From: Aurelia coerulea
Taxonomy: Eukaryota; Cnidaria; Scyphozoa; Semaeostomeae; Ulmaridae
Assembly: GCA_039566865.1 (NCBI GenBank)
Contig: CM076944.1
Location: 20,978,501 to 21,042,500 of the forward strand
Reading direction: 5' to 3'
DNA: 64,000 nt
Below the pieces are notes generated by a model that saw only the letters and a program-made list of their open reading frames with translations, made no database searches and was not told the DNA's origin. Both the position numbers and the translations under genes were made by a program. Shown piece after piece: positions 1 through 10,516 of the stretch (positions are counted from its first letter, which is position 1; each line of letters starts with the position of its first letter).

Positions 1-70
1 CTTTTGCTTTTAAGTATACAACTTTTTTTTTGGATCTTTCGTCTGTCCTTCTTGGTACAACTCTCCCTTT
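1..70 (-). CDS. Possible exon of the Lys/Arg-rich gene at 8957-10046 (runs off the window)
   Basis: On the minus strand an acceptor-like CTCTCTGTAG (71-80) precedes an open 70-nt stretch that reads, in the phase left by the exon at 8957-9010, as a Lys/Arg-rich peptide (starts RESCTKKDRRKIQKK). Composition and phase match the four exons on the other side of the 8.6 kb transposon at 268-8884, so it may be the next exon of that gene, separated by the insertion. The stretch is short and the link is inference; it could be chance. Confidence 0.25.
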
Positions 71-1261
71 CTACAGAGAGAGTTTGGGGCTGCACTGTCT
101 TCGTCTGCGCATCCAAGAATTCTACAAAAAAGGAAAACCACTTAAGTCCCCCCTGTTACTGGGGCTTGCTGTCTCCACACAACACGTGAACTGGTGAGTC
201 TACGATACGGACATGGAGCATTTTGCCTGTAGTAATCATTCTTTGCTGAAATTTGGCCTGTTACATACAGGGTGTCCCAAAAAAGTGTCCGAATTCTAAA
301 TTTGAATATATCCGAGACTAATTAATTTATATGAACCATTCTGAAATTTTTTGAAAGCTGAAACATATAATTTTCTGTAAAGTCTATTGCCGTTTCAATT
401 TGGGAATTTTTAGGAAACCAGGTTCCTAAAATTGACGCTAGTATTTAAGTGTTTTTCACTCATTACTCCACTATTCTCCAATGTTATTCTTATTTCTGGA
501 TAGACTGCCTAGAAAGTCAAGAAAAAACAATTAAAGTAATTGTAGAAACCTAACGTAATTTACTAATATGCAAAATTTCCAATTCTTAGATGTTGCAAGA
601 CGTAGGGGGGGAGGGGGCACCTATAACTTAGTTATGATGAACACACTCTTTCCAGCAGGTTGGTAGTCAACATGTCAGCTTTGGCAAGTTTTGGTCTATT
701 ATGCAAACGTTCTGCTTTGAAATCAAATGCATTTCGGTCAGTAGGGCAATTTTTTTTTTTTTTATATTCCATTATAAATTTTTTACAAGACGAATTACTA
801 ATGACGCTACCTACTAATTACTCTACGAAACACTACAAGGACGATAATACCACGGGGAGCAATAGACTATGACAACCCCGCGGTAACTAATATAGAAAGA
901 AATAAAAACTACTGGGTGAATCAGGAAAGATGTACCACCCGCCCGCAAAACCGCACCCCAAGAGCCACCCAACCGATTCGCACAATTTCATAGAGATTTT
1001 AAACGACGTGTCAAAGAGGCTTAAACGAAAATTTTGTCCAGGCCTCGGTCGAGGATTTGAAAAAGAATTAGACGAATCGGATGTGTGACTCCCGCGCCAC
1101 GACTCCCCGAGCAGGCAACACACCCCCCGACCCACCCATTACATAAAGATACACGTAATTTCTGCTAAGAAATAAATCAACCATACGGAACTTTACATAC
1201 AAGACACTTTACGAACACATACTTGGTGGTTGGATGAGGTATGACTAGATATGATGCGGTC

Positions 1262-3181
1262 CTAATCGAATCGACCAGTTATTTTGATGAATTCTAGAGT
1301 CAATTCGAGAATATTTTTGTTAACGTCATTGGGAAGGTCTTTGTCACCATATAATAAAAGTTGCGTTAAGACCTCGTTTGGAATATTAACATATCCAAGT
1401 GGTCGTAGTAATGCTAAGACTCGAACGAGAAGATTTCGGCGTTGAACCTCAAAGGAAGGGCAAAGCAACAAGAAGTGTTCCGTATTCTCTATACCGTCGT
1501 TCGTAGGGCACATTGGGTTGATGGTATCCCTAAAATTATGCTTGAACTTGTGAAAGTTCAATTTGCTAAGACCAACCCTAAGTTGAGTAAGATAGGATAG
1601 TCCTACTGGATCGTGAATCCCAAAGACACATTTAGCAGGGGGGCGGATTATGGACAGTAGCCTTTTCTTAAAAATAGCAATGGTTGGTGCAAGTCTAATC
1701 TCTGGACATAGATCATTCCATTCAGACAAGCAATTGGGATAGAAGCTAGATTGAAATCTCTCAGTCCTTGCCCGAATTCGCCCAGTGACATCCTGTCTGC
1801 GAAGAGAATATTGCGACTGTTGAAGTTGCGGGATTGGATCCGTTGTATATGCGGGGGATAGGCTATTCATGATTTTGTAAAACAAAGTGAGGCGTCTACT
1901 CCACCTTCGGGAACTTAGTGACTCCCAACCGAGCTCTGCGTACAGCTTTTCCCGCGATGTTCCTCTCCATGCCCCTGTAACGGCTAGAGCTGCAGAATAT
2001 TGGACGGACTCTAACTTTTCCATTAAATTTGGTAATATGGTATTGCCGCTGAATTCACATACTTTAGCCGGAATATGGTAGATAACATCTCCGTAATCTA
2101 GGTGGGGTCGCACATAGAGCTTAAATAATTCGTTAAGAGTATGCCTGGGCAGATACTTGGAGAGACATTTCAGCAGGCCAATGCCCTTTCTTGTTTTAGA
2201 TATAGCTGCTTTGATATGAGCGGAAAAAGAAAGCTTTGAGTCCAGGATAATTCCTAAATGTTTATGTTCTTCTACTTTCATCACTGGTATGTTATTAAAA
2301 CGAATTACTGGATGGTGAATTTCAATTTTTTTCTTAGAAAATACCAATTCCACAGCTTGTTTTTGTGGATCTGGATTAAATGACATCTTCCAATCATAGG
2401 CCCATTTTCTTATCAATTCTAAGTCATGGTTCATGTCAGTGGCTGCTATATTTGAGTCTTCTACTACGGTAAACAATGAAGTATCATCAGCAAAAAGCTT
2501 AACATTGCACTTTAAGCCTGCAGTTAGATCGTTTATATATATAAGGAAAAACAAGGGTCCTAAAATAGAGCCCTGAGGCACTCCTGCTGAAATATCTCCC
2601 CAATTTGAACTCTGTCCATTCAGGACGGTCCGCTGTTTTCGGTCCTTGAGGAAACTTTTGATAAGGGAAAGAAGTTCGCCTGAGACGCCGCATCGTTTTA
2701 GTTTATAAATTAAGCCGCCATGCCACACTCTGTCGAATGCTTTGGAAATGTCAAGATACACGGAACGAACATCAAGTGGGGGGTTGCAGTCAAATGCCTT
2801 GAAGATCGTATGCGTTATGGAAATTAATTGATTAACTGTAGAATCACCGGGACGAAAACCAGACTGATTCGGGTTAAGTAATTCATTTGTAACAAGATGC
2901 GAGTACAAAGTGTCGTACATGAGCTTTTCCAGTACTTTCCCAAAAATTGGTAGAAGAGAAATTGGACGGTAGTTCCCCTTGACATTTTTTTCATTTTTCT
3001 TATGAACTGGCACTACATTTGCAAATTTCCAAATTTCGGGGAATACACCACGTCTCAAGCAATTTTTGAATATTATTTTAAGTGGAATAACCAACGCAGC
3101 ATCACCTAATTTTATCATTCTAACAGATATTTCATCCCAGCCATGTGCTTTATTAGGATTAAGTGACCTAATGATGTTCAT
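1262..3181 (-). CDS. Non-LTR retrotransposon reverse transcriptase (5'-truncated ORF2)
   Basis: This 639-residue open frame carries a complete reverse transcriptase domain: NPNKAHGWDEIS near the start, NYRPISLLPIFGKVLEK, QSGFRPGDST, YLDISKAFDRVWH, GVPQGSILGPLFFLIYINDL and the catalytic FADDTSLF. After it come thumb and C-terminal segments with a Cys/His cluster (CPTNDGIENTEHFLLLC). The frame is unbroken, so the copy is young or conserved. The apurinic endonuclease domain expected upstream is missing: the frame is cut at about 3200, where the microsatellite-like tail of the neighbouring CR1-like element begins. It may belong with the ORF1 at 7442-8314, from which the CR1-like insertion would separate it. 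That pairing is inference. Clade: Jockey/CR1-like, not resolved. Confidence 0.85.
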   Translation of the reverse strand: MNIIRSLNPNKAHGWDEISVRMIKLGDAALVIPLKIIFKNCLRRGVFPEIWKFANVVPVHKKNEKNVKGNYRPISLLPIFGKVLEKLMYDTLYSHLVTNELLNPNQSGFRPGDSTVNQLISITHTIFKAFDCNPPLDVRSVYLDISKAFDRVWHGGLIYKLKRCGVSGELLSLIKSFLKDRKQRTVLNGQSSNWGDISAGVPQGSILGPLFFLIYINDLTAGLKCNVKLFADDTSLFTVVEDSNIAATDMNHDLELIRKWAYDWKMSFNPDPQKQAVELVFSKKKIEIHHPVIRFNNIPVMKVEEHKHLGIILDSKLSFSAHIKAAISKTRKGIGLLKCLSKYLPRHTLNELFKLYVRPHLDYGDVIYHIPAKVCEFSGNTILPNLMEKLESVQYSAALAVTGAWRGTSREKLYAELGWESLSSRRWSRRLTLFYKIMNSLSPAYTTDPIPQLQQSQYSLRRQDVTGRIRARTERFQSSFYPNCLSEWNDLCPEIRLAPTIAIFKKRLLSIIRPPAKCVFGIHDPVGLSYLTQLRVGLSKLNFHKFKHNFRDTINPMCPTNDGIENTEHFLLLCPSFEVQRRNLLVRVLALLRPLGYVNIPNEVLTQLLLYGDKDLPNDVNKNILELTLEFIKITGRFD

Positions 3182-3204
3182 AATCTTTTCATCAGAAATG
3201 GGAA

Positions 3205-3242
3205 AATCACTTATTGATAATGATAATGATAATAATCTTATT
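3205..3242 (-). repeat. TGATAA microsatellite-like 3' tail of the CR1-like LINE
   Basis: A short run of GATAAT/TGATAA units lies between the 3' UTR of the CR1-like element (3243-3341, minus) and the truncated start of the next LINE. CR1/L2-type elements commonly end in short tandem units instead of poly(A), so this probably marks that element's 3' end. Confidence 0.55.
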
Positions 3243-3341
3243 TAAAGTTGGTCTATTTACAATAGTAATATAATCACTAATTTATACCAACTATTTACAA
3301 AAAACAACTTTAATAGAAAATATACAAATTTACAATTATGG

Positions 3342-4469
3342 CTATTTACAAATCCGGCAATTACACTTATCGCCAAGCCAGTGCTTGATCGCTTTTTTGA
3401 AAGCTGCAACTTTTGGAAGTGCTTTTATCTGGTCACTAAGGGTGTTCCAAAGGAGACTTCCTCTAAAGGATAATGACTCTATTCCAAATTTTGTTGTTCG
3501 TGTTTTTGGCAATCGACATAAATTTTTTGTTCGTAGGTTGTATTTCACAACCTTTTCTTCATGAAATTCCCAAATATATGAGGGGTTCAAGTTGTTCATT
3601 GTTTTGTAAATTTCGATCATCAGTTTCTGGAGATTTTGAACATGTATTTTCACGCTTTCGCTTTTCTCCAGTAACTCATCAAAGGAAGAGTCATAGTCCT
3701 TGAAGAGGATCCTTAGTGCACGTTTGTGTGTGCGGTTTATTTCGTTATTAGCAGCTTTCGTAGAAAAAAGCCAGATCAACGGGCAATAGTTGAAATTGGA
3801 CAGTATTACGGCATTACATATCAACATGGCCTGTGGTCTTGAGATATAAGTATTTAGCCTTGAGAAGGCATTTATCTTTCTATTTACCTTGGAGCACAAA
3901 TTTTGTATATGGGCAGTGAAAGTCAATGCGTTGTCAATCTCTATGCCCAACAATTTAACCTTATTCGTAGTTAGTATTTTGTTATCATTGATATTGAGAC
4001 GCAAGGTATTTTTTTCTTTCAATCCAAGAAACATCACTTGAAATTTGCCAGGGTTTGCTACCATTCCGTTTTCAAAAAACCATTCTATAAGTGCGCTAAG
4101 GTCATTTTCCAGCCTTGGGACAATTTCGTCCAGACTACAGCCACACGCATAGAGTGTGGTATCATCTGCAAAATTGCACAAGTCTGAGTCTAATTTTAAG
4201 AGAAAGATGTCATTGATGAATATATTAAATAATACTGGTCCCAAAACAGAACCCTGTGGGATTCCCGCTCTAACGATTTGTTGTGAGCTCTTTACCGATC
4301 CAATTTTAACCCTTTGCATCCTATTTTTTAGATAGCTATAGATCAAGCACAGACTATTTACACTGAATCCATAGGCCTCCAGCTTAGCAATTAGAAGATC
4401 ATGAGGCAAGCAGTCAAACGCTTTTGACAAATCCATCAATATAGTCCCCACTATTCCAGATGAATCCAA
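3342..4469 (-). pseudogene. CR1-like LINE ORF2, 3' part (RT fingers to C-terminus)
   Basis: This 375-residue frame starts inside the RT domain (GTILMDLSKAFDCLPHDLL) and continues through GIPQGSVLGPVLFNIFINDI and the catalytic FADDTTLY to the usual LINE C-terminus (FRGSLLWNTLSDQIKALP). It is the continuation of the endonuclease frame at 4525-6351 on the same strand. Between the two, a frame change and the absence of the first RT motifs (the RPISVL block seen in the relative at 45059-45355) show an internal deletion of roughly 100 or more residues. The copy is therefore defective. It is closely similar in layout to the truncated copy at 44028-45355. Confidence 0.85.
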
Positions 4470-4524
4470 ACACTTCCTCCATTTTTCAATTACTCTGATT
4501 AAAGAGTGCTGGGTGCTATATCCT

Positions 4525-6351
4525 TCACGAAACGCAGAGAGAAGGTCTTATTATAGAAGAAGTTGCTGGAGCATCTTGTGGAAGTTCACTACCTGTGTCA
4601 ATCGTCGTACACTGAAGTATAAAATAGTCATTAAATAACTGTGCCTTTTCAGTAAAGTCCGTTATAAATATCCCGTTCTCAAGAAGAGGTGGTATTACTG
4701 GAATCTTGGCCTTGTTTAGGACGGTGTTGATTAGGGACCAATATGTTTTACAAGAAGTCCCGGGGTTTGCTAAGGTGTTTCCTGCCTTAAGGAAGTAATT
4801 TCGTTTGGCATCCTCAATCAGTTTCTTACCCTTGGATATCATTTTCTGTATTCCTTCTAGTTTGTCATTTGGCTGGCCCCTACTCACGAAATTTCTATAA
4901 GCATGATTCTTTTTCCTCAGAAAATTTTTAACATTCTGGGTTATCCAAGGTGCTTCCTGAGGTCTAATCGTTTTAACTTTGTTGGGTATAAAATTGGTAT
5001 AAATGTTTAGCAAAACTTCATTGAGAAGTTCAACTTGTTGATTAGGGCATGTCATGTTTTCAAGGTGCTCTTGCCAATGAAACATTTCAATGCTTTTCGT
5101 AATGGCGACAAAATCGGCCTTGTCATAATACCAAATCCTGCGTTTGTAGGGGGGTAGTTTTACATTTGAAACAGATAATTTTCCATAAGCTATTTGATGA
5201 TGACATAGTTCGTGTAGTGACGGATGAACACCAGATTCGATAACGAGGTTAGGCTGATCAGTAAAGATCAAGTCAATACAGGATCTAGAATCACCCATGA
5301 AATGCGTTGGTTCTGAGATCAACTGATGAAGGCCTAGATCAGTTGTTAACGACTCAAAATACTTTCCTTCATTATTTTCAATATCATCTTTCCACCACTG
5401 AGCTGATCGACAGTTGAAATCACCGGTAATGATAACGCAAAAAGGATTTTCAGCATGCATTTTTGATAGCATCAGTTCAAAATTAATTGTGAAGTTATCA
5501 AATTCACTCTGGTCCTGACTTGGGCTTCTATAGATTACAGCGAAAAAGTATTTTTTCCTATTTACTTGGATCTCATACACAATACACTCAGGGAGGGTCA
5601 CTAGGTCAGACCGTCTTTTTGATGGAAGGGAATCCTTGATGTACAGCCCAACACCACCTCTCTTCACATTTTGTGGATGGTTCTCTTTAATAAACGAGTA
5701 GCCATTGAGTGCTAACCTTTCTTCGTCGGCGTTGTGGTTGTCAAGATGTGTTTCTACAATCCCAATTAAGTCATAGTTACACACCGAGTTATATGCTTCG
5801 ATAAGAGAAACTCGTAAGAAGTCATGCGCAGAAATACTATTTAAGTTCCAACAGCAAAAATCAAGTGTTTCTGGACCAGGATTAGTTTCTACGTCGCCAC
5901 TCAGCATAATTGTGCTGAAAACCAACCATTGAGTGTGAAGTGTGACACAGGTTATGCATCCGATGTAAAAATATGCATACAGGAAAAGAAATTTCCTGAG
6001 TGCAAAAATATTGTATCGAACTTGATTAATGACAAAGGGTGGGGTTCGCTTGAAAAGTTCAACAGTCGTGTATATTACAATGTTCACAAAGAGATGCACG
6101 CGGGCGAACCGGGGCATGAAACCTGACTGGGTATCCACAGAAGAGTACATCACACAGAATTGTTGCATTAATGTAAGGGGTAGAACAAGGATCGAAGTCG
6201 CAATAAAGCAACAACAAAACCAGTAAAGCTTAACGACTTGAAAAAGAATCGAAAACGGCCGAAGGGCTTTGCTCAGGAGAGAGGATTTTTGAATAGATAT
6301 ACGGAAACATCCTATTGTTGCTCGCCATCGATTTATTTCAACCGGCATCAT
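4525..6351 (-). pseudogene. CR1-like LINE ORF2, 5' part: hydrophobic leader, 2A motif, AP endonuclease
   Basis: This 608-residue frame has three parts. Residues 1 to about 150 are hydrophobic with several membrane-like stretches. Next comes GDVETNPGP, the signature of 2A ribosome-skipping peptides. Then an endonuclease/exonuclease/phosphatase fold begins: FCCWNLNSI, IVETHLD, GGVGLYIKD, the catalytic ITGDFNCRSAQWW, SCIDLIFTD and a final SLHELCHHQIAYG block. After it a linker (APWITQNVKNFLRKKNHAYR) leads toward the RT, where the frame ends at the deletion described for 3342-4469. The endonuclease normally nicks the target for target-primed reverse transcription. 2A motifs in LINE ORFs are known from several invertebrates; their role in this copy is inference. 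Confidence 0.85.
5872..5898 (-). other. 2A-like ribosome-skipping motif GDVETNPGP
   Basis: The nine codons match the D-(V/I)-E-x-N-P-G-P consensus exactly, preceded by a hydrophobic stretch (LVFSTIML). Skipping between the last Gly and Pro would release the roughly 150-residue hydrophobic leader from the endonuclease-RT protein. Confidence 0.8.
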
Positions 6352-6564
6352 AATGATGAAATCTTCCCGCTGGTCCTAAGGGACAATATACCTCAATGAA
6401 ACCACCATTAGCACGACTTACAAAACGACAATACCGAAAACTGAAAAGAAAATCAGGATAACATTGATACAACTGGGAAAAAAGGAAAATTACAGATAAT
6501 ATCAACAGAATTAATAACACAAGGTTTCCAAACCATTTGGGGTACTCAGCTAGTCCTAAGGGCA

Positions 6565-7013
6565 TTGGATCAAAAGCATTTCTCGTGCTGCCAGTGGGAA
6601 CACTGTTTTAGAGAAAGTCTCGGCTATCCTCAAACACGGGACACAGGACGACGGAACGGGACGACGGAACGAAGGAACACCCATCGAACATCCGCAACAT
6701 GCCCCCCCAAACACCAATGCGATGCCAGCCCGACCCCGAGGCAGCAGCCCAAAGACCAGCAAAACAAGGAAACCGAGGGACCAGTCCGCCCCCGAGCCCG
6801 ATGCCCGGAAACGAACCACCCTCAATCTCCCCGACCCACCGATCCCCGAAACAGCCCCCGAAAACCAAACCAACACCCCAAAGACACCCAAGGGACAGGC
6901 CACAAACACCCGACGAGCACCCCACCAACCCCATCACCCCACCCACCATCCCACGCCCCGCGCCTCAAATACAGCCGAGAGTTATCTCAATGGTTCAAAA
7001 ACTGAAAAACTGA
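6565..7013 (-). other. Strand-asymmetric leader of the CR1-like LINE, G-rich on the sense strand
   Basis: The plus strand is strikingly C/A-rich (many CCCC runs around 6700-6960), so the LINE sense strand is G/T-rich with repeated GGG and GGGG runs. It lies immediately upstream of the ORF2 start at 6351, where the 5' UTR is expected. Long overlapping frames on both strands here reflect the skewed composition and are probably not genes. The G-run spacing would allow G-quadruplexes in the RNA. Confidence 0.5.
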
Positions 7014-7441
7014 ACATAGTATGAATTTCAAAGCTGCATTATGACATAATCCTGAGGGAGTGCAAACTATTGGATATTTATACGAAGTGGTTTTTTAGAA
7101 ACAAGACATTTTTATGAATTTTGCAATGACACAATCAACTGGATCTCCCACCGGGATCCAAAAACAAGCGGGGAAAATTTTGTTGTATTGGGAGTCATTG
7201 GAAACATCTCGAAAACAACAAAATGGCGTAGTAAGCAAACTGCTCTGTTTCATCATAAGAGTATTGAGAGTATCCAAAAAAGAAAAAAAACTTGAAAATG
7301 GGGAATGGCTTCTCGAGGGTCATATATTTTGAGCTTTACCCCTGGTTATCTAGGTTTGGCTAAACACGAATGACTTAATGAACCAGAAAAATTATTTTCA
7401 ACGACTAAAACGTGTAACAGAGAGTGTTTTTCAGGGTGGTA

Positions 7442-8314
7442 CTAAAAGTATTTTATATAATCTAAAAGTTCATGCTCATCATTGAAATATTCGTAATCTC
7501 CATCCAGATAGAGACAAGGGCGACAATTAATGTCTGCAAACGCAAAACACTCCTTTTTATCCTTCAACCACGTGTTAGCCTTTTCTAGAAGTTTTACCTT
7601 CCTGTGAGTGAGGTCTAAATGTACTTTAAATTTGTCAGATTTCTTCCTTGCTCTGTAAACCATGGATCGATGGCGCCAAGTTGTAAAACGAACAATGATG
7701 GTTTGTGAGTTCTTCTTGGTAGTTAGATTTTGCTTTATCGGGCCAATCCTGTGGGCACGATCGATCACCACGTCTGGGATGTCGACTTCCAACTCATCCT
7801 TCAATAAAATCTTGATTTTCCTCAAACAAGTTTCACCAGATTCATCTTTATCCTTGTCCATTTCAATGCCATTGAATCTCATGCATAATCTTCGATGATA
7901 CTGTTCGTTATCGTCGCAACGAAGCTCCAGGCTTTCGACACGATCTTTTAACTCATTGACTTCCTCATACCCGCGCTCAAGCTTCTCCGTCCTCTCGATG
8001 TATTTCTCCATTAAAACTATCTTGGCTTCTAGTTCCTGGATTTTTTCATTTTGGGCAACAACTGTCTGACGTAAACTGTCGATACATTCTTTGGTAGCCA
8101 AATTTGCAATCTTACCTTCGATGACTTGCCCAATCGATTCCAGAGTTACGGGCGGGGCTTCTTCTACCGTTCCATCTGTTGATTCAGCATCAGGGCCTAG
8201 CTCCTCGTGCTTCGATTTCGTTCTCGATTTCGATTTCGCTTTTCCAGACATTTCGACCTTACAAAGCACAGCAACAATACGTTGAACAGCTATCAAACAG
8301 CAATTTATAATCAA
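7442..8314 (-). CDS. LINE ORF1p: coiled coil plus RNA-binding domain
   Basis: The 290-residue frame begins with a Lys/Ser-rich segment (SGKAKSKSRTKSKHEE), continues with a long heptad-patterned region at about residues 85-150 (LEAKIVLMEKYIERTEKLE, LKDRVESLELRCDDNEQYHRR) and then an RRM-like region resembling L1 ORF1p (MRFNGIE, VIDRAHRIGP, QTIIVRFTTW, SMVYRARKK). This is the organisation of trimeric LINE ORF1 proteins that coat the element RNA. The alternative downstream start MSGKAK, 20 residues in, looks better than the annotated first Met. It lies upstream of both LINE ORF2s on the same strand and probably belongs to the element whose RT is at 1262-3181. The interval 7014-7441 shows no other gene. 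Confidence 0.75.
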   Translation of the reverse strand: MIINCCLIAVQRIVAVLCKVEMSGKAKSKSRTKSKHEELGPDAESTDGTVEEAPPVTLESIGQVIEGKIANLATKECIDSLRQTVVAQNEKIQELEAKIVLMEKYIERTEKLERGYEEVNELKDRVESLELRCDDNEQYHRRLCMRFNGIEMDKDKDESGETCLRKIKILLKDELEVDIPDVVIDRAHRIGPIKQNLTTKKNSQTIIVRFTTWRHRSMVYRARKKSDKFKVHLDLTHRKVKLLEKANTWLKDKKECFAFADINCRPCLYLDGDYEYFNDEHELLDYIKYF

Positions 8315-8428
8315 GGAAACATCTTCATTATTCTATCATACTTTTGCGAACCTAAGACAACAGAGCACCCACTGGCAGCAACTTGGTTTCAGCAGCAGAC
8401 GAAAACACGTCCGACCATTGTCGCTACG

Positions 8429-8459
8429 TTGTTGTTCCGTAGTAGCAACGGAACAACAA
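8429..8459. repeat. Short perfect hairpin
   Basis: TTGTTGTTCCGT and ACGGAACAACAA form a perfect 12-bp stem around a 7-base loop, upstream of the ORF1 start. Function unknown. Confidence 0.5.
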
Positions 8460-8956
8460 TTTCTAACAATTTCTTTGATAACATTTGCAAATTTGCTCAA
8501 TCATTCCTTCAAAGCCAGGCAGCGATCTTCTTTCCTCCAACTCTGTGCGTATTGAGGTCAACATTGACATCATGCATCGCAGTATTACCTTGGGGTAACA
8601 TACCCCCTACCAATGGTAACAATTAAATTTCAGGTAATGGAGTTACTCAGATTCAAAGAAAGAAACCTGAAGCCATCTTTTCAGGTTTCATTCAAAACAT
8701 GCAAAAATTGGCCACAACCTTGAGAACCTCCTAGTTTCTTTGTAGCTGTCAAATTTGAAGTGAAATAGGCTCAAAAGAAAAATACATTTCTCAACTCTCA
8801 ATCAACACCAGGATGGTTCATATAGATCAAACATTTCCTGATTTATTCAAATTTAAAAGTCGGACACTTTTTTGGGACACGCTGTATAACTAACAGAGCA
8901 TGTGGTTACAAAAAGTGCAAGTCTACTTAAATGCGCCTATACCGAGAAAGTCTTAC

Positions 8957-10046
8957 CATCTAAGCCGTCGTCTGTGCGTTCCTTTCTCTGCTTTTGGCGT
9001 AGAATTTTTGCTGCAAGATAAGAGGAATATTTGAAAAGTTAACCACTTGAGATCGTAACAAGGCCTCCAAGCCCTTACCTTATAGATAAGAAAATGTGTT
9101 TGAAAAAAATATGTAAGAAGCATACAACTTTATGGCTAACCTGGGGCTTTCCTTTTCCGTGTGCGTTCAACTTTCTGTTCGTCATCGCTATGCTTTTTCT
9201 GTAATAACAAAGGACGCCGTTCAATCGACTATACATTTGTGCCTGATTGCAAAATTAAAAACATCTGTTGACACACATACAGTATTCGAGTATTTCAAGC
9301 AGCAAGTCCATGCAACGCACAGTAAATCCACTTTCTTGAATTCGTTCACGCTGAAATTATTGTGAATAATAGTCATCAACATTTTTCTTTTTAGATTTTA
9401 TCTACATACAGTTGTATATAGAAACCAATTTTATATATCCTTATGTAGTTGTAAGTACTTACAATTTCTTGCGCCTTGATGTAGCTCCACTTGATTTGAA
9501 CTTTGAATTCTTTTAGAATGGGTCCAAGAGAATAGTCGACCTCATTGGGCTTGAAAATGTCGACCTCATGCGGTAGTCTTTCAGTTGATGAGCTGCAAAT
9601 TAAATTGTCAAAATATGACACGGTGATTTCAACCTTCTTATAGTTACCGTGAAAGCTCTTATCAATCCTCCCTCTCTCTCTATCAAGGTTCCCCATTCAT
9701 TTAGCTAAATAAGATGCATATTAATTGTGACATGTTTTAAGATAAAACTGTGTCGAATTCATGTATTCAACTCGTTAATTGAATATTTAAGCCCCCGAAT
9801 ATGGCATTGCTGCTGCAATGGGAATGTATCTCGCGTGCTCTAGTGGAAGTCTGTAGCGCCTACCACGGCCATTCACTGTCCCTCATCATGTTTATGTATG
9901 TAAGATCTTTCATAAGTCTCTGTAAAATAATTATGCAATATAAAATACTCACAGTAATTTCCGGCCTGTTTCCTTTTTTGGTTCGGTCTTCTTCGGCTTC
10001 CTTTGTGGTGGCGTTGGTCTACTGCGCAATTCTCTCTTGGGCCGTC
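8957..10046 (-). CDS. Spliced Lys/Arg-rich protein, four internal exons, both ends missing
   Basis: Four minus-strand exons with consensus sites and matching phases can be joined: 9953-10046 (donor GTGAGT), 9463-9592 (acceptor TTTGCAG, donor GTAAGT), 9141-9198 (acceptor TTACAG, donor GTTAGC) and 8957-9010 (acceptor TTGCAG, donor GTAAGA). Every junction keeps one open frame. The protein has a basic Pro-rich start (RPTPPQRKPKKTEPKKETG), a middle block (ERLPHEVDIFKPNEV, KEFKVQIKWSYIKAQEI) and a highly basic end (KVERTRKRKAP, LRQKQRKERTDD). I do not recognise the family; the basic tracts suggest a nuclear or nucleic-acid-binding protein. The first exon is not found (10047-10516 shows none). The last donor opens into the transposon at 268-8884, so later exons may lie before position 100. 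Confidence 0.55.
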
Positions 10047-10516
10047 CTTAATGGAAATACATCGAATATAAAGAGCAGTACGATGTATTTTGCTGTATAG
10101 GAATAGCAACGTTTATTTTTTTTGTTTTATTTCTTTCAAACATATTTACTCTGAGATACAATTTAATTGAACTAAACAACTGCTTTTCAATCGTCCCAGC
10201 ATTCGTCAAAAAATCGTCATAGAACGTCATTAAATGTAATTCAAAGAATGAAATAATGTTTGTTGTATTTCCCTGCAAACGTTTGGGTTGCAATCTCTTA
10301 TCGAATTCATGTTTGCTCTTCATACCCCTTCAGCCTTGATAATGTTGGTTACTTTTGCGATTACGCAGCGATTACGCAGCGCTTTCGGGCGCGACAAATG
10401 TGCCAAGATGCCTTTATTCGTTTTGGTGAACGTATTTTTGGACCATGAAGTGCGGATTTGGACCATGAATACTCATGAAGTGTTCTTTCTAGTTGTTTGA
10501 AAAGGATTGTGAGTAT

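Larger units (their letters stand above)
268..8884. mobile_element. DNA transposon shell with TA target duplication, filled by nested LINEs
   Basis: The ends form a terminal inverted repeat: CAGGGTGTCCCAAAAAAGTG at 268 and its complement ending at 8884 (CAGCGTGTCCC read inward). Similarity continues about 80 bp inward (shared AAATTTGAATA and TATATGAACCAT blocks). Both ends are flanked by TA (266-267, 8885-8886), the duplication typical of Tc1/mariner-like elements. No transposase is visible inside; the 8.6 kb is mostly minus-strand non-LTR sequence. 268-1260 and 8320-8884 contain no convincing gene. I infer a non-autonomous element enlarged by later retrotransposon insertions. The same CCGGGTGTCCC terminus recurs at 10519 and 48194. 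Confidence 0.7.

Noticed and set aside
4..189. Plus-strand 61-codon frame at the window start
   Set aside because: Opposite to the better-supported minus-strand exon candidate and without motif.
6565..7024. Three overlapping plus-strand frames of 100-146 codons rich in Pro/Thr
   Set aside because: They exist because the strand is C-rich and lacks stop codons; their frames compete with G-rich frames on the other strand and show no domain.
9801..10100. 99-codon plus-strand frame with hydrophobic stretches
   Set aside because: Antisense to the 9953-10046 exon and its introns.
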